A stretch of DNA of 64,000 bases, taken from Bolinopsis microptera (taxonomy: Eukaryota; Ctenophora; Tentaculata; Lobata; Bolinopsidae). Under the pieces are notes generated by a model. That model was not told where the DNA came from, did not search any database, and saw nothing but the letters and a program-made list of their open reading frames with translations. Below, piece after piece: positions 30,790 to 41,585 of this stretch (positions within the stretch are counted from its first letter, which is position 1; every line of letters begins with the position of its first letter). The DNA lies in assembly GCF_026151205.1 (NCBI RefSeq), contig NC_087079.1, forward strand, positions 3,553,230-3,617,229, written 5' to 3'. Position numbers and translations under genes: made by a program.

Positions 30790-33700
30790 ATGTTCTTAAA
30801 AAAGAGGTCTGTGCCCACTGTCTAAAAAGTATTTACTTAGGTCAATCTATAATTGAATGCTACCACTGTAATTGTCCCATTCACTCTAGATGTTTTAACA
30901 CCAGTGACAAACAAAATAAAAAAGTTGACTTGTACTGCAATAATTGTATCCACCTAGCAGTAAACCGTTATAACCCATTTAAGCTTCTGAATGATGACAA
31001 TGATGACAACACTGATGCAGATGATGTAATACGTAAAATCTCTGAGGTACTTGAAAGCTGTGACTCATATTCTGTAAAAGACATAAACCGCACCTTTGCT
31101 AACGAATTACAAGTGCAAAACTCACTAATATTTCAAAATCTTGATGGCAACAAATCAAACTTTGACTCGCTGGCAATTGAAATAGCTAGGTTTACTAACA
31201 AATTCTCTGTAATTGGTCTTGCTGAAACGAATGTAGGCCCTGAAATGAAAAACTTGTACGAACTCACAGGCTATGAGAGCTTCTATCAAGATACCTTCGA
31301 CTCGAAAGTAAAAGGCTCAGGAGTAGCTCTATATGTCCTGAACTCCTTCAATGCTGTCAAAAATAACAACCTTTCACAAGTAACAGAAAATCTAGAAACC
31401 CTCTTTGTAACTATAGGTAGTCTAGGAAATTCTACTTCTATAGGAGTAATATACCGCCCTCCAAGTGGCAATGCTGAGCAAGCTCTCCAAGAACTGTCGT
31501 CAATACTTGATAAAGCACCAAAACATACACACATTGCAGGTGATTTTAACATTAATCTCCATAGTAACCACAGTAGCATTATTGCACAGTATGAAGATGT
31601 CCTATTTAGTAGAGGCTTCTTTCCATTGATATCATTAGCAACTCATGAAAAGCCTGGATGTAATGCCTCGTGCATCGACAACATCATTACAAATGACCTA
31701 GACTCTGTTACTGCCTCTGGAGTCATAACTGATCACATATCTCATCACCTCCCTATATTTACAATATTTGACTGGGAAATTAGCAAGACCAAAAATATTC
31801 ACAAGCACACTCAATATTATGACTATTGTAAATCAAACACTGATAAATTTGCTGAAGTCTTGGGTAACAAACTAGACAATGAACCAATTATAGATTTTAC
31901 TAACTTTCATGATATCTTTAAAAACAGCATTGACGAAACCTGCAAACTAGCTGTACCCAAAACCACTAAGCGCACTATCCAGAACAACCCATGGATTACT
32001 GGCGGGATTATAGCCTCAGTAAACCACTGCCATGGGCTGTATGATGACTGGGCGAAAGTCAGGAAAGTTAAGTGTAAACAAGGCGAAACTGACACAAAAG
32101 GGGGCACATGCCTGTGTTCTATCTGCTGTAATAAAAGAAACCGTTATGATGACTACAAAGAATATAGAAAGGCTCTAAAAAAGGTTCGTAAAAAAGCTGT
32201 ATCTGAATATTATTCTGACAAGTTTCTTGAAACTCAGGGAAATTCCAAGAAAACCTGGGAACTGATAAATAAAATTCGTGGCAAACAGAAACGTGATATC
32301 AGACCTATATTTACCATAGACAATGAAAAGATAACTGATCGCAGAGTTATAGCTAATGAATTCAATAAGTATTTTGTATCCCTAGCATCTAACCTTAATG
32401 CAGCCTACACAGAACTAGGAGAGATACAAATAAATCAGCTTCCAAGTTTCTGTGACTTCTTACCTAAATCGAATACAGCTAATATATATCTACATGACTG
32501 CTCACCTGAGGAGGTGGCTAAGATCATATCGGAACTTAAGAATGGCAAGGCTAGCGACATACCAGTACATATAGTAAAGGCAGTATCAGGCAAAATTAGC
32601 CCACTACTATCGGTATTGTACAACGAATGTATGCAACAGGGATTTTTTCCAGACGACCTAAAAGTAGGTAAAATAAGTCCAATATATAAGAAAGAAAATG
32701 CTGAGCTTCTTGAAAATTACAGGCCTATCTCAACCTTAGCGATATTCGGTAAAATACTTGAAAAAATCATATTCTCCAGGCTTTACAGTTTCTTTCAGTC
32801 GCAAGGATTATTATATGAAAATCAATATGGCTTTAGAAAAAATCACTCGACAAGCCATGCACTCAACTTCTCTGTCGACTACATTGAAAAATCTTTAAGA
32901 GATAAAAATCACGTACTAGGCATCTTCATTGATTTAAGTAAAGCTTTTGACACAATCTGTCATGATAAACTGCTTAAAAAACTGAATGATTATGGAATTC
33001 GAGGGACTGCAAATAAATTGATAGCCAGTTACCTTTCTAATAGACAGCAATATGTTTCAGTACTTGGAGAAGAATCCGAAAAACTGTCTGTAATATTTGG
33101 TGTTCCTCAGGGGTCAGTATTAGGTCCCTTGCTTTTCATTATCTACATCAATGAAATATATAGAGTATCAGACCTAGGTAAGTTTATACTTTTTGCCGAT
33201 GACACCAACATATTTGTTGTAGATAAATGTATAAAAACACTTTACTGCAAAGCTAATAAAATTCTTAAACTTGTTCATCAGTATATGAAGAGTAACTTGC
33301 TGCATATCAACATAAAGAAATGTTGTTATATCCACTTTAAGCCGAACTGTAGAAATGAACCAGATTCAAACACCAATGAATTAGAACTGACACTAAATAA
33401 TATAGTAATTAAAAAGGTGGAGGAAACTAAGTTTCTTGGAGTCATTATTGACCAAAAACTGAACTGGGATGCTCACTTAAGAGCGTTAAACCGTAAATTG
33501 AAATGTGAGATAGGTAGACTATGTGGAATTAGACGCTGTGTACCTAAAAAACTATATAAGGACCTGTACCACACCCTTTTTGAATCACACCTATGTTATG
33601 GAATATCTGTTTGGGGAGGTGTATCAAATAATAAACTAGAAGCCATATTTAAAACACAAAAGAAATGCATAAGAATTCTCTTTGGTGATAATGATGCATA

Positions 33701-34169
33701 CTTCAATAAGTTCAAAACATGTGCCAGAGTAAGGCCTATCACTAGGGATAAGACCGGTAAAGTTATCAAGCAGATGTTAGGCAAAGATTTCTTTGAACTA
33801 GAACACAGTAAACCAATCTGTAACGAGTATAACTTCCTGACTGTCCACAATCTTCATAAGTTGCACTGTTTACTGGAAATGTTTAAAATTAATAAGTTCC
33901 AATCACCAGTCTCAATGTTCTCTTTATTCAACAGGTCACCAAGACGAGACAACTACTTCATCCCACCCACTCCATCCTCACTATTCATCTATCAATCAAC
34001 TAGTATTTGGAATCACTGCCGTAAGTCAACAAGTGAAATAGACTTCTCCACTCCCATCAGTATATTCAAGAATAATCTTAAGAAATCTTTGTTAGAACTA
34101 CAATCTAAATATGACCGACAACTTTGGTGCAGTTACAACTTTGATGCAAATGAATTATCATTGAAATAG
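30786..34169 (+). CDS. LINE ORF2: zinc finger, endonuclease, reverse transcriptase
   Basis: An intact 1127-residue protein. Residues 9-58 form a PHD/RING-like Cys-His finger (VCAHCLKS, IECYHCNCPIHSRCFN, LYCNNCI) and are followed by RYNPF. The EEP endonuclease spans about 115-335, with FSVIGLAETN, GVIYRPPSGN, AGDFNINL near 250, CIDNIITND and SHHLPIF. The RT spans about 620-880, with ENYRPISTLAIFGKILE, GIFIDLSKAFDT, GVPQGSVLGPLLF and the catalytic LFADDTN near 803. The thumb has TKFLGVIIDQKLNWDAH. Domain style is CR1/L2-like. The ATG lies inside the ORF1 stop (ATGA), suggesting translation by termination-reinitiation. No disabling change was seen, so the copy could still supply RT. Confidence 0.92.
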   Translation: MNVLKKEVCAHCLKSIYLGQSIIECYHCNCPIHSRCFNTSDKQNKKVDLYCNNCIHLAVNRYNPFKLLNDDNDDNTDADDVIRKISEVLESCDSYSVKDINRTFANELQVQNSLIFQNLDGNKSNFDSLAIEIARFTNKFSVIGLAETNVGPEMKNLYELTGYESFYQDTFDSKVKGSGVALYVLNSFNAVKNNNLSQVTENLETLFVTIGSLGNSTSIGVIYRPPSGNAEQALQELSSILDKAPKHTHIAGDFNINLHSNHSSIIAQYEDVLFSRGFFPLISLATHEKPGCNASCIDNIITNDLDSVTASGVITDHISHHLPIFTIFDWEISKTKNIHKHTQYYDYCKSNTDKFAEVLGNKLDNEPIIDFTNFHDIFKNSIDETCKLAVPKTTKRTIQNNPWITGGIIASVNHCHGLYDDWAKVRKVKCKQGETDTKGGTCLCSICCNKRNRYDDYKEYRKALKKVRKKAVSEYYSDKFLETQGNSKKTWELINKIRGKQKRDIRPIFTIDNEKITDRRVIANEFNKYFVSLASNLNAAYTELGEIQINQLPSFCDFLPKSNTANIYLHDCSPEEVAKIISELKNGKASDIPVHIVKAVSGKISPLLSVLYNECMQQGFFPDDLKVGKISPIYKKENAELLENYRPISTLAIFGKILEKIIFSRLYSFFQSQGLLYENQYGFRKNHSTSHALNFSVDYIEKSLRDKNHVLGIFIDLSKAFDTICHDKLLKKLNDYGIRGTANKLIASYLSNRQQYVSVLGEESEKLSVIFGVPQGSVLGPLLFIIYINEIYRVSDLGKFILFADDTNIFVVDKCIKTLYCKANKILKLVHQYMKSNLLHINIKKCCYIHFKPNCRNEPDSNTNELELTLNNIVIKKVEETKFLGVIIDQKLNWDAHLRALNRKLKCEIGRLCGIRRCVPKKLYKDLYHTLFESHLCYGISVWGGVSNNKLEAIFKTQKKCIRILFGDNDAYFNKFKTCARVRPITRDKTGKVIKQMLGKDFFELEHSKPICNEYNFLTVHNLHKLHCLLEMFKINKFQSPVSMFSLFNRSPRRDNYFIPPTPSSLFIYQSTSIWNHCRKSTSEIDFSTPISIFKNNLKKSLLELQSKYDRQLWCSYNFDANELSLK

Positions 34170-35514
34170 GTTGATTTAGTAAACATAATCATATGAGTAA
34201 ACCACGGTGTTATTGCAAAAAACCATGACAAGGGTATCAGAGGTCTATATTAATCTAAGAGACGACACAAAACGAATCATCATACAACAAATTTTAAAAT
34301 CCTGCGGCACAGGATCCTGTTGTTTTCCTACTCTACCTCTCCCAAACCCCTCTCTCCTTCTCCTCTCTTCAGGTTTATTCTTCAATTTTTTTAAAATTAG
34401 ATAGCAGATATATTTTCATTTAAATGAAGTAATGGCATTATACATTGTTTGTTATCGTATGTATGTTGTGTATAGTGTTTGCTGACTGGGTATATGCTAT
34501 ATATTTTGAGGCTCACGACGTCTCGTCCCATGGGTGGAGTTGTAGGCTGAGTATGTGTTCAAATCTCCTTACTTCGTATGGTGAAACATTGAAAGGTTTG
34601 CCTTAGCCTTTGGGACGAGTGTTTGCCCACCGGGGATCCAAATATATGATTATCATGGACATTACTTTGACACATAAACTAATCAAACGACTTTAATGAT
34701 TCCAGAAAATTTTACTAACTGCATTTAGCTAGTTTATAGTAAATACACACGATCGCAGAATAGAGGAGCACAATTGGGTTCCTTGTTCTGCGACTGTGTT
34801 TCCTCGGTGGGCCGACAGGTTTTTGTTGTGTAGTAGTGCTGGGAAAAAAAAAACGCTTTAACTATCATGTATCAATGAGAGTACAAATTTTTAATTCTTG
34901 ACCTTAGTGCCACAGTTTCTGTGGTAAAAACAAATTTATAGTTAAACGTTATATATTGTAGAAGGGCATGATTTACTCACATCACTAAGCATCTGGATGG
35001 ATAATTAGCACACAAAGATAAACTGACCTTTAAACATGACCACCAGCTATACCACGTAACCATAGCTCCGAAATAAATAAATTGCTCTACATAGAAACAT
35101 CTGGCCTGATCCTATCACATTGTGGTCCCCAGGGGTTCGGTAAAGCCCTTACAGGCAACTGGGTCCTTTTACCAGCCACAATAAAATTGATCATGCCAGT
35201 ACTGTCATAAACTGTAACCAACTATTTAAAAATTAGGTATCTTTTGCTAAATTTTAAATTTTAAGTCATAGAGCAATCTTCTCAATTTTAAAATTTTTAA
35301 GAATTATATTTTACCCTAACTATGATGTGGTGGCATTTCATACTTAACTAAATTTCAACTTTGAAAGTAAATAGATTATTAGTGACAACAAAATTATAGT
35401 TTAAGACATCCATTCTGCATTGTGTTTCCAATATTAGAATTTATGATATGTATTGATTGAATAATTGGTAATAAATTTAACTTTTGTTTTATTAACTTTT
35501 GTTTTATTAAATCA

Positions 35515-36170
35515 GACGGGTAAACCGCCTCTGGACGCTCTCCAGCTCCAAGGTGATCCCCCAGCTTCCATGAGCTGCAACTGGACTCCACAATTCAACA
35601 CAATACTCTAAATGGGGTCTTATCAAAGCTTTGTAAATGGATATCATCACAGATTTTTCCCTGATAATCAGATTTCTAACAATCCAACATATCATTCTGT
35701 TGGCTTTAGATATTGAAGCCTTAATCTGTTCAGTGGCGTAACTTAGGGCCCCGCAGATCCCGCTGTGCGGGGGGGCGCCGTGTAAGGGGGGCGCAATTTT
35801 CCTGAATTTTAGGCCCTTTCACTGAAAAAACGCCTTGTTTGTGTATTTCCCTGTCCAATTTAGCGTTCCGTCGACGCGAAAAAAATATTTGGGGTACCCT
35901 TTTTTACTTCAGGGGGGCGCAAAAAGCCTTAAGGGGGGCAAGAAAAAAGTACCCGACCTTTTTTTTTTTTTTTTTTTTTCTTTTTTTTTTTTCTTTTTTT
36001 TTAGGGACACAAAAAATTTTAGGGGGCGCTTTTTGTCACTGAGCGGGGGGGCGCCAACAGGCAAAGTTACGCCACTGAATCTGTTCATTCCAAAGCAGAG
36101 AATTATGGGTTATAACTCCCAAGTCTTTTTCCTGTACAGATTAGCACTGTTAAGTTTAAGATATTTATAG
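35515..36170 (-). pseudogene. LINE RT C-terminus, upstream half (split and MITE-interrupted)
   Basis: On the minus strand this reads EKDLGVITHNSLLWNEQ, then after the inserted MITE IKASISKANRMICWIVRN, then IYKALIRPHLEYCVELWSP and finally ELESVQRRFTRLI. These are consecutive motifs of a CR1/L2-type LINE thumb region. The natural next motif (GTLPYSR, AERRIRGDL) is found at 28035-28563, across the copy-1 insertion. A frameshift just upstream of EKDLG, together with the MITE, shows it is inactive. Confidence 0.8.
35731..36077. mobile_element. hAT MITE with perfect 8-bp target duplication
   Basis: The 347-bp element starts CAGTGGCGTAACTTAGGG and ends AAAGTTACGCCACTG, a 12-bp perfect TIR. AATCTGTT stands directly on both sides (35723-35730 and 36078-36085), an 8-bp duplication diagnostic of hAT elements. 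The interior is G-rich with GGGGGGCGC runs and a long T/C-interrupted tract and has no transposase. Removing the element and one duplication rejoins the LINE reading frame (NEQ|IKAS), which confirms the boundaries. Confidence 0.95.
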
Positions 36171-36279
36171 CTTATTATAACCATTGATACAAAGGCCAAA
36201 ATCTTTCGAGCCAGCTCTTCAATAGATAATATCCACCCTGAAGTTGCATTTTGTATCCTCGACTATACAATATCATAGT

Positions 36280-36754
36280 GTAGACTTGGGAGGACCTAAA
36301 AGATCACGGTCCCATGTATGGGTATTACCCAAAGCCCAGCAAGACATGGTTGATAGTGAAACCAGAGCATGCTACCAAAGCTAAGGAGCTCTTTTCAGAT
36401 GTACAAATTACTACCAAAGGCCACCGTTATCTTGGGTCATATATTTGATCACAAGAAGGGGTAAAAGAGTTCATTTTAAAGGAGACAGAAAGTTGGAAAG
36501 CAGACATTCTAGGGCTTGTCGATGTAACTGCAAACGAACCCCAGCTAGCATACTCCGCTTTCATTTACGGAACCTCCAAAAGGTGGAACTTTGTTTGCCG
36601 TACCACCCCAGGGATTTCTAATCACCTAAAACTCTTGGAATATTGTGTCAAGGAAGACTTTATAGCAGCTATTATGGGCAAAAGTTTTGTGCCTGATCAG
36701 ATCAGAAAGATAGCTTCACTTCCCGCAAGAATGGGAAGTGAACAGTGTAAGTAA
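36280..36754 (+). pseudogene. reverse-transcriptase-like fragment with an in-frame stop
   Basis: One plus frame reads DLKDHGPMYGYYPKPSKTW, LIVKPEHATKAKELFSDVQI, then a TGA at 36446-36448, and continues EPQLAYSAFIYGTSKRWNFV and TTPGISNHLKLLEYCVKED. The YYPKPSKTWLIVK signature is one I associate with retroelement-type RT proteins common in marine invertebrate genomes. The clade is uncertain. The stop codon and the missing catalytic core show a dead fragment. Confidence 0.6.
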
Positions 36755-36789
36755 AACAAAATTTTATTGCCATTTCAATGAATAATGGA

Positions 36790-37669
36790 GTATTATTTAT
36801 GAGTCGCATTGTCTTAATGTATTCTGTGTAAAATTGTCTTTATCCCAGTTGTTGCGACAGGTGAAAATGCTCTTATTAGGGAAAGGAGTTTACTCGACGT
36901 TTCAATGTAACTACATCGTATTATTTGTATATAGTCATGATCTAAAAACAAGTGTTAAAAATTCAAAACGTAAAAAACATATATCTGAGTAGGGCCTGTC
37001 GTGATATCATGGATCGCTTAGGTTCCACCAGGATCTGGTAGTCCTCATAATTCTGCGGCCTCTATGTGTCGTCATCTCGCACAACTCTTTAAGAATCTTG
37101 TGGATTTGGCATGTGAAAATTTGCAGCCTTCCAGACATTGATTGGGTTAACGAGGTGTCGTACGTCACCTCAAGATCGGGTGACAGGGGGCTGACCAGGC
37201 CAGAACCCAATTGATTGGGCCTGAGGTCACACGTGATTATGAGCCTGAGGTCACGTGACTATGACGTCACCAGACCTTCCTCTCCGTTTCCCGCTCATTG
37301 GACCAGGTGAGCTTGCATGCATGTGAATGTGGGTGTAAGTATAGCTGTACTGTAGTTTATACCTAATTAAACCCCTATAGAAACCGACAATTTATTTTCT
37401 GGCAGAAAGCTAGAAATTTACCAAAATATCGTCATTGTTTTAAATTTATTTTGATGACCATTCCTGACCTAAAATCGCACGAGAAATCGATTAAACTTGG
37501 TTTCAGAACTCAACAATGCTTCCTTATGCCTCAAAATCCATGTTTTATCGATACAATCAACATATCGATCCTGTAGTTCAACTTATTACTTAAAGGGTTC
37601 AAGTATAGTTACTTGTATAGAGTCGAAGGTAATATTTGGAACAAATATTTTACGAGTATCACCCGTTAA
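36790..37669. repeat. large inverted repeat, left arm
   Basis: Pairs with 40749-41585. Over 37000-37669 the two arms are nearly identical when one is inverted, including GGGTTAACGAGGTGTCGTAC and CCCAATTGATTGGGCCTGAG. The right arm carries about 60 extra bases near its inner end. The outermost 200 bp are more diverged but still recognisable (GTTGCGACAGGTGAAAATGC against its inverted partner). The inner end is TACGAGTATCACCCGTTAA. There is no ORF of substance. Confidence 0.9.
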
Positions 37670-37910
37670 AAACAAAACACCAGTTTAATTGTCCTTTTGT
37701 CTGAACCATATGGTTAAGTGTTAGCTGTATACAATACGTCAAAAAATCATATCAACAAATCGTATCAAAGTCCATCATCAGTTAATAACAGAGTAGAGAT
37801 CAGAGCAGAACGAAGGAACATGCTTGCTTGCGGGAATCTTTTCTGAAATATTGTCGACAGGTTAAAATCAATTGCATTTCTGTTACTTGGGTGTGGGATA
37901 TAAAGCATTA

Positions 37911-38698
37911 CCTTACTCGGGATTATTATGACCGGGATAAAGTGGCGGGTTTAGGGTAATTTCGCCATATTTTACCCGAACCACATTTTCACCGGTCGTT
38001 AATAAACCCGCCGTCTCAGCTTTTAGGGTTCCCAAGGGTTATGGGTGCTCATATTTTAATCGTTGTCTTATATTCACTAAAGAAGACTATTGGGACACTT
38101 GTTGTACGTTTTTCGACTTTATTTGGCTAAAATTGCAAAAAATTCACCTTTTTGCCCAATTCTTGTCATATATCCTTATTGTCAAAGTTGATTTAAATAG
38201 GCCAATTTTTAATTTCTTACGTATCGACTAACTCTACATAATGAAATAGGACTCAAAGTAAAAGTAACAGTTAAATTAAAACTTGAATTAATTAAAACTG
38301 TCAATAACATGAATCAGTTTCATCAGTCATTTATTCATAATTCTAAACAATGTGAACGATGCATTCTTTCGAAGATTTTCTACAAATTGAGTCATAATGG
38401 TTATTTGATACACGTAAACATTTAATGCTAATTCAAAACAACGAATTTGCTAGAGTGCTAGACTACCAACACGTTACTACCAGCAGAAAGGGGATCACAA
38501 AAAATTCCTATAAGTAACAACAATCTCACTATCAATTACATCTGAGACAAAATTTTTGAATCTAAAATTGAAAGAATGGACACCGGTAAAATGGCGACTG
38601 GGAAAATGTGGTGGGTTTTGAGCAATTTCGCCATATTTTTCCTGAACCATATTTTAACCGGTCGTTAATAAACCCGTCGTAATAATCCCGAGTAAGGT
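37911..38698. mobile_element. about 790-bp TIR element (MITE)
   Basis: The left end TACCTTACTCGGGATTATTA and the right end, inverted, TACCTTACTCGGGATTATTA form a TIR of about 20 bp starting and ending in TA. Both halves contain a copy of AATTTCGCCATATTTTWCC followed by CCGGTCGTTAATAAACCCG, giving an internal direct duplication. No transposase is present. The element sits inside the spacer of the large inverted repeat. Confidence 0.8.
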
Positions 38699-39022
38699 AT
38701 ATGGTTGTTAAAAGCCTACATAATACTCTTCACTTAATATGGCTAATGTTTAGCATTATTTATAATCCATTACAATGATGTGATCTGAAATTAAGTTAAG
38801 CTACAGACGTTTTTTGTGACAATACAAGAAATAATGGATGAGCTCCTACTTGTGAGCCACTTAGGAAATACAATATATCTGATTTATTGTACCTTCACTT
38901 CTTCTGCTTTTTCGTTTGCTGTCTGTGCTCTGCGACAGCAATTTGTTGCCCAGATTTCCTATCCTCCCCTACCACCTTCTTACCACATTGAGCCTCACCA
39001 GCGCAACTTGAATTATATTAGA

Positions 39023-40482
39023 AATCGTTAACAAAATATATCACTTTTGAGAAGTATGCTGAGGCAATTAACGAGTCATTTAGTGGGAACAAATACATAA
39101 GTTCAATAGGACAAGGTATTGTGACTCCTCTACAGAAGCCCGGTAAACCTAAAGGTCCCCTCACAAGCCTTAGACCACTTACACTGTTAAACGGATCAAG
39201 GAAGATGCTCACTCAAATTGCCTTAAAACGGGTTGAGAGTAGAATTGACAACTACACCATGCCATGGCAGAGTGCTTACAAGAGAGGTAGGAGCTGCTCT
39301 GACATTGTGTGGGCTCAGAGAATGCTAATATCTGTTGTGATGAGGAAGAAATGGACATTTAGCAAAATGGGTATTGATATGAGTAGAGCTTTTGATACCG
39401 TGAAAAGGGACACTATCATCAATGTTTTGAAGGATGCTGGTTGTTCGGACGACGACATTCGCTTAGTTCAATACCTTCTATCGAATACTCTCCTTAGAGT
39501 TCGTGTTAACTCCTCACTGTCGGAAGAGTTTGAAAGTTTACTCGGAGCCTTTCAAGGTGACAGTTTATCTGGAAAGCTATTCACACTTATTCTTGCAGCA
39601 GCCTTACACCACCTCAGAGCTGTATCTGGGAGACCAAACCCACCAGTATCAGAACTAGGTTTTCCAACTGAGTGGGAATATTCAGACAATTGTGACTTTG
39701 CTGACGAGGACATCGAGAAACTGAGAATTTTCCTTCCTACAGTGAAGGAGATTCTCAAAGACTGGAACCTCCAAGTAAATGAAAGTAAAACTGAATTCAG
39801 TACCTTCTACCTGGCGAAAAAATCTGATAAAGACACAAACGGTCAGCCATTAGCTAATAACGAACCATGGCGAAGTAACAAGTCACTAGGTTCCTTACTC
39901 TGTACTGAGAAGGACATTCAAAGAAGGAGAATCCTAGCTGAGATTGCTTTTAAGAACTTTGGAAAAGTATGGTTGTCCGGTAAGAAAATTTCCCTTGAAA
40001 GAAAGCTGAGGTTATATGATGCTCAAGTTGTATCTGTATTGATTTACAACTCAAATAGTTGGAGTCCTAAGAAAGCAACCATGGAGAAAATGGACACACT
40101 CCATCGTAGACACCTCAGGTCCATTTTAAACATCAAATGGCCTAAAGGTATGATAAGCAACAAAGCATTGTATGAAAGGTGCAAAGTTGAAAAGTTATCC
40201 AAGCGTATTGAACACCAGCGGTGGAAGATGTTTGGACACATTCTCAGGAGTATGGAGAACACCCCAGCCCAAACGGCTCTCTCTTTTGCTATTGAATCAG
40301 ATAATTTATTCATTGGTAGATTGGGGAGACCTAGAATGAACTTGTTATCGGTTTTAAGAAGTGATTTAAGTAGTAGAAATTTGCAAATGGACAACTTGCA
40401 TGAATTGAACGAAATTAGAGATATAGCTGCATGCAACAGATGTTGGGAAAATCTTTTTCAAGGGTACAGTTTACCGCATTAA
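39023..40482 (+). pseudogene. LINE reverse transcriptase fragment, catalytic YSDD altered to YSDN
   Basis: The open frame runs from after a TAG near 39020 to the TAA at 40480-40482, about 485 codons. It covers the RT fingers (GIVTPLQKPGKPKGPLTSLR), the first catalytic block (MGIDMSRAFDTVKRD), GAFQGDSLSGKLF, the catalytic site and the thumb. The C-terminus reads RWKMFGHILRS and RLGRPRMNLL. The catalytic box reads YSDN instead of YSDD, a single G-to-A change that should abolish polymerisation. There is no endonuclease, so it is 5'-truncated. It is the same family as 4360-5553. Confidence 0.85.
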
Positions 40483-40748
40483 GGTATTTTTAAGAATCAT
40501 TTTTGTCGGTAAGATCCTGTTTTATAATAATATAATAATAACAAAATATTTTACGAAAGTAGATCTGCTGGATTAGCAAAGTGCTAGTAATAACCAAAGA
40601 TGGTCACCTTTTTATTTCATTACATTCCCAGGTAGTAGGTTTACGAAAATTGAAATAACAGACACTTTAAAAAAGCTGCCCAACTGAAATTGCACAAATT
40701 GCAATACAACTGCCACATAACACAAGGTTTTTATACATATAAGTTTAT

Positions 40749-41585
40749 TTAACGGGTGATACTCGTAAAATATTTGTTCCAAATATTACCTTCGACTCGA
40801 GCTTAACTCGGCACACGTCCTGGTAGGTTATAAACCTACAATTTTGTTTTAGTTTGTCTACCGCGTAACTATACTTGAACCCTTTAAGTAATAAGTTGAA
40901 CTACAGGATCGATATGTTGATTGTATCGATAAAACATGGATTTTGAGGCATAAGGAAGCATTGTTGAGTTCTGAAACCAAGTTTAATCGATTTCTCGTGC
41001 GATTTTAGGTCAGGAATGGTCATCAAAATAAATTTAAAACAATGACGATATTTTGGTAAATTTCTAGCTTTCTGCCAGAAAATAAATTGTCGGTTTCTAT
41101 AGGGGTTTAATTAGGTATAAACTACAGTACAGCTATACTTACACCCACATTCACATGCATGCAAGCTCACCTGGTCCAATGAGCGGGAAACGGAGAGGAA
41201 GGTCTGGTGACGTCATAGTCACGTGACCTCAGGCTCATAATCACGTGACCTCAGGCCCAATCAATTGGGTTCTGGCCTGGTCAGCCCCCTGTCACCCGAT
41301 CTTGAGGTGACGTACGACACCTCGTTAACCCAATCAATGTCTGGAAGGCTGCAAATTTTCACATGCCAAATCCACAAGATTCTTAAAGAGTTGTGCGAGA
41401 TAGCGACACATAGAGGCCGCAGAATTATGAGGACTACCAGATCCTGGTGGAACCTAAGCGATCCATGATATCACGACAGGCCCTAATATCTGAGGCAAAA
41501 TTTGTGTACATTAATTTATTTGAGAGCATTTTCATTTGTCGCAACAACCGGGATAAAAATAATTTTACGCAGAATACAATGAATA
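40749..41585. repeat. large inverted repeat, right arm
   Basis: Inverted partner of 36790-37669, with a 3.1-kb spacer containing a MITE and an RT fragment. It starts TTAACGGGTGATACTCGTAA. The same terminus appears once more, in direct orientation, at 41794, so this end belongs to a repeat family of more than two copies. The extra segment AACTCGGCACACGTCCTGGT is also present after the 41794 copy, showing that the right arm keeps the longer form. Confidence 0.88.

Larger units (their letters stand above)
28564..35510 (+). mobile_element. LINE with PHD, AlkB-like and SGNH domains (copy 1)
   Basis: A near-complete non-LTR retrotransposon. ORF1 is broken by one frameshift; ORF2 is intact. The 5' boundary is set by two facts: homology of the interrupted antisense LINE breaks there, and bases 28564-28601 match the start of copy 2 (62975-63012) with three substitutions. 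The 3' boundary is where the antisense LINE resumes near 35515. Just before it the element ends in a 15-bp unit, AACTTTTGTTTTATT, repeated twice. About 1.3 kb of 3' UTR follows ORF2 and holds no ORF of interest. A clean target-site duplication was not identified. Confidence 0.75.
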
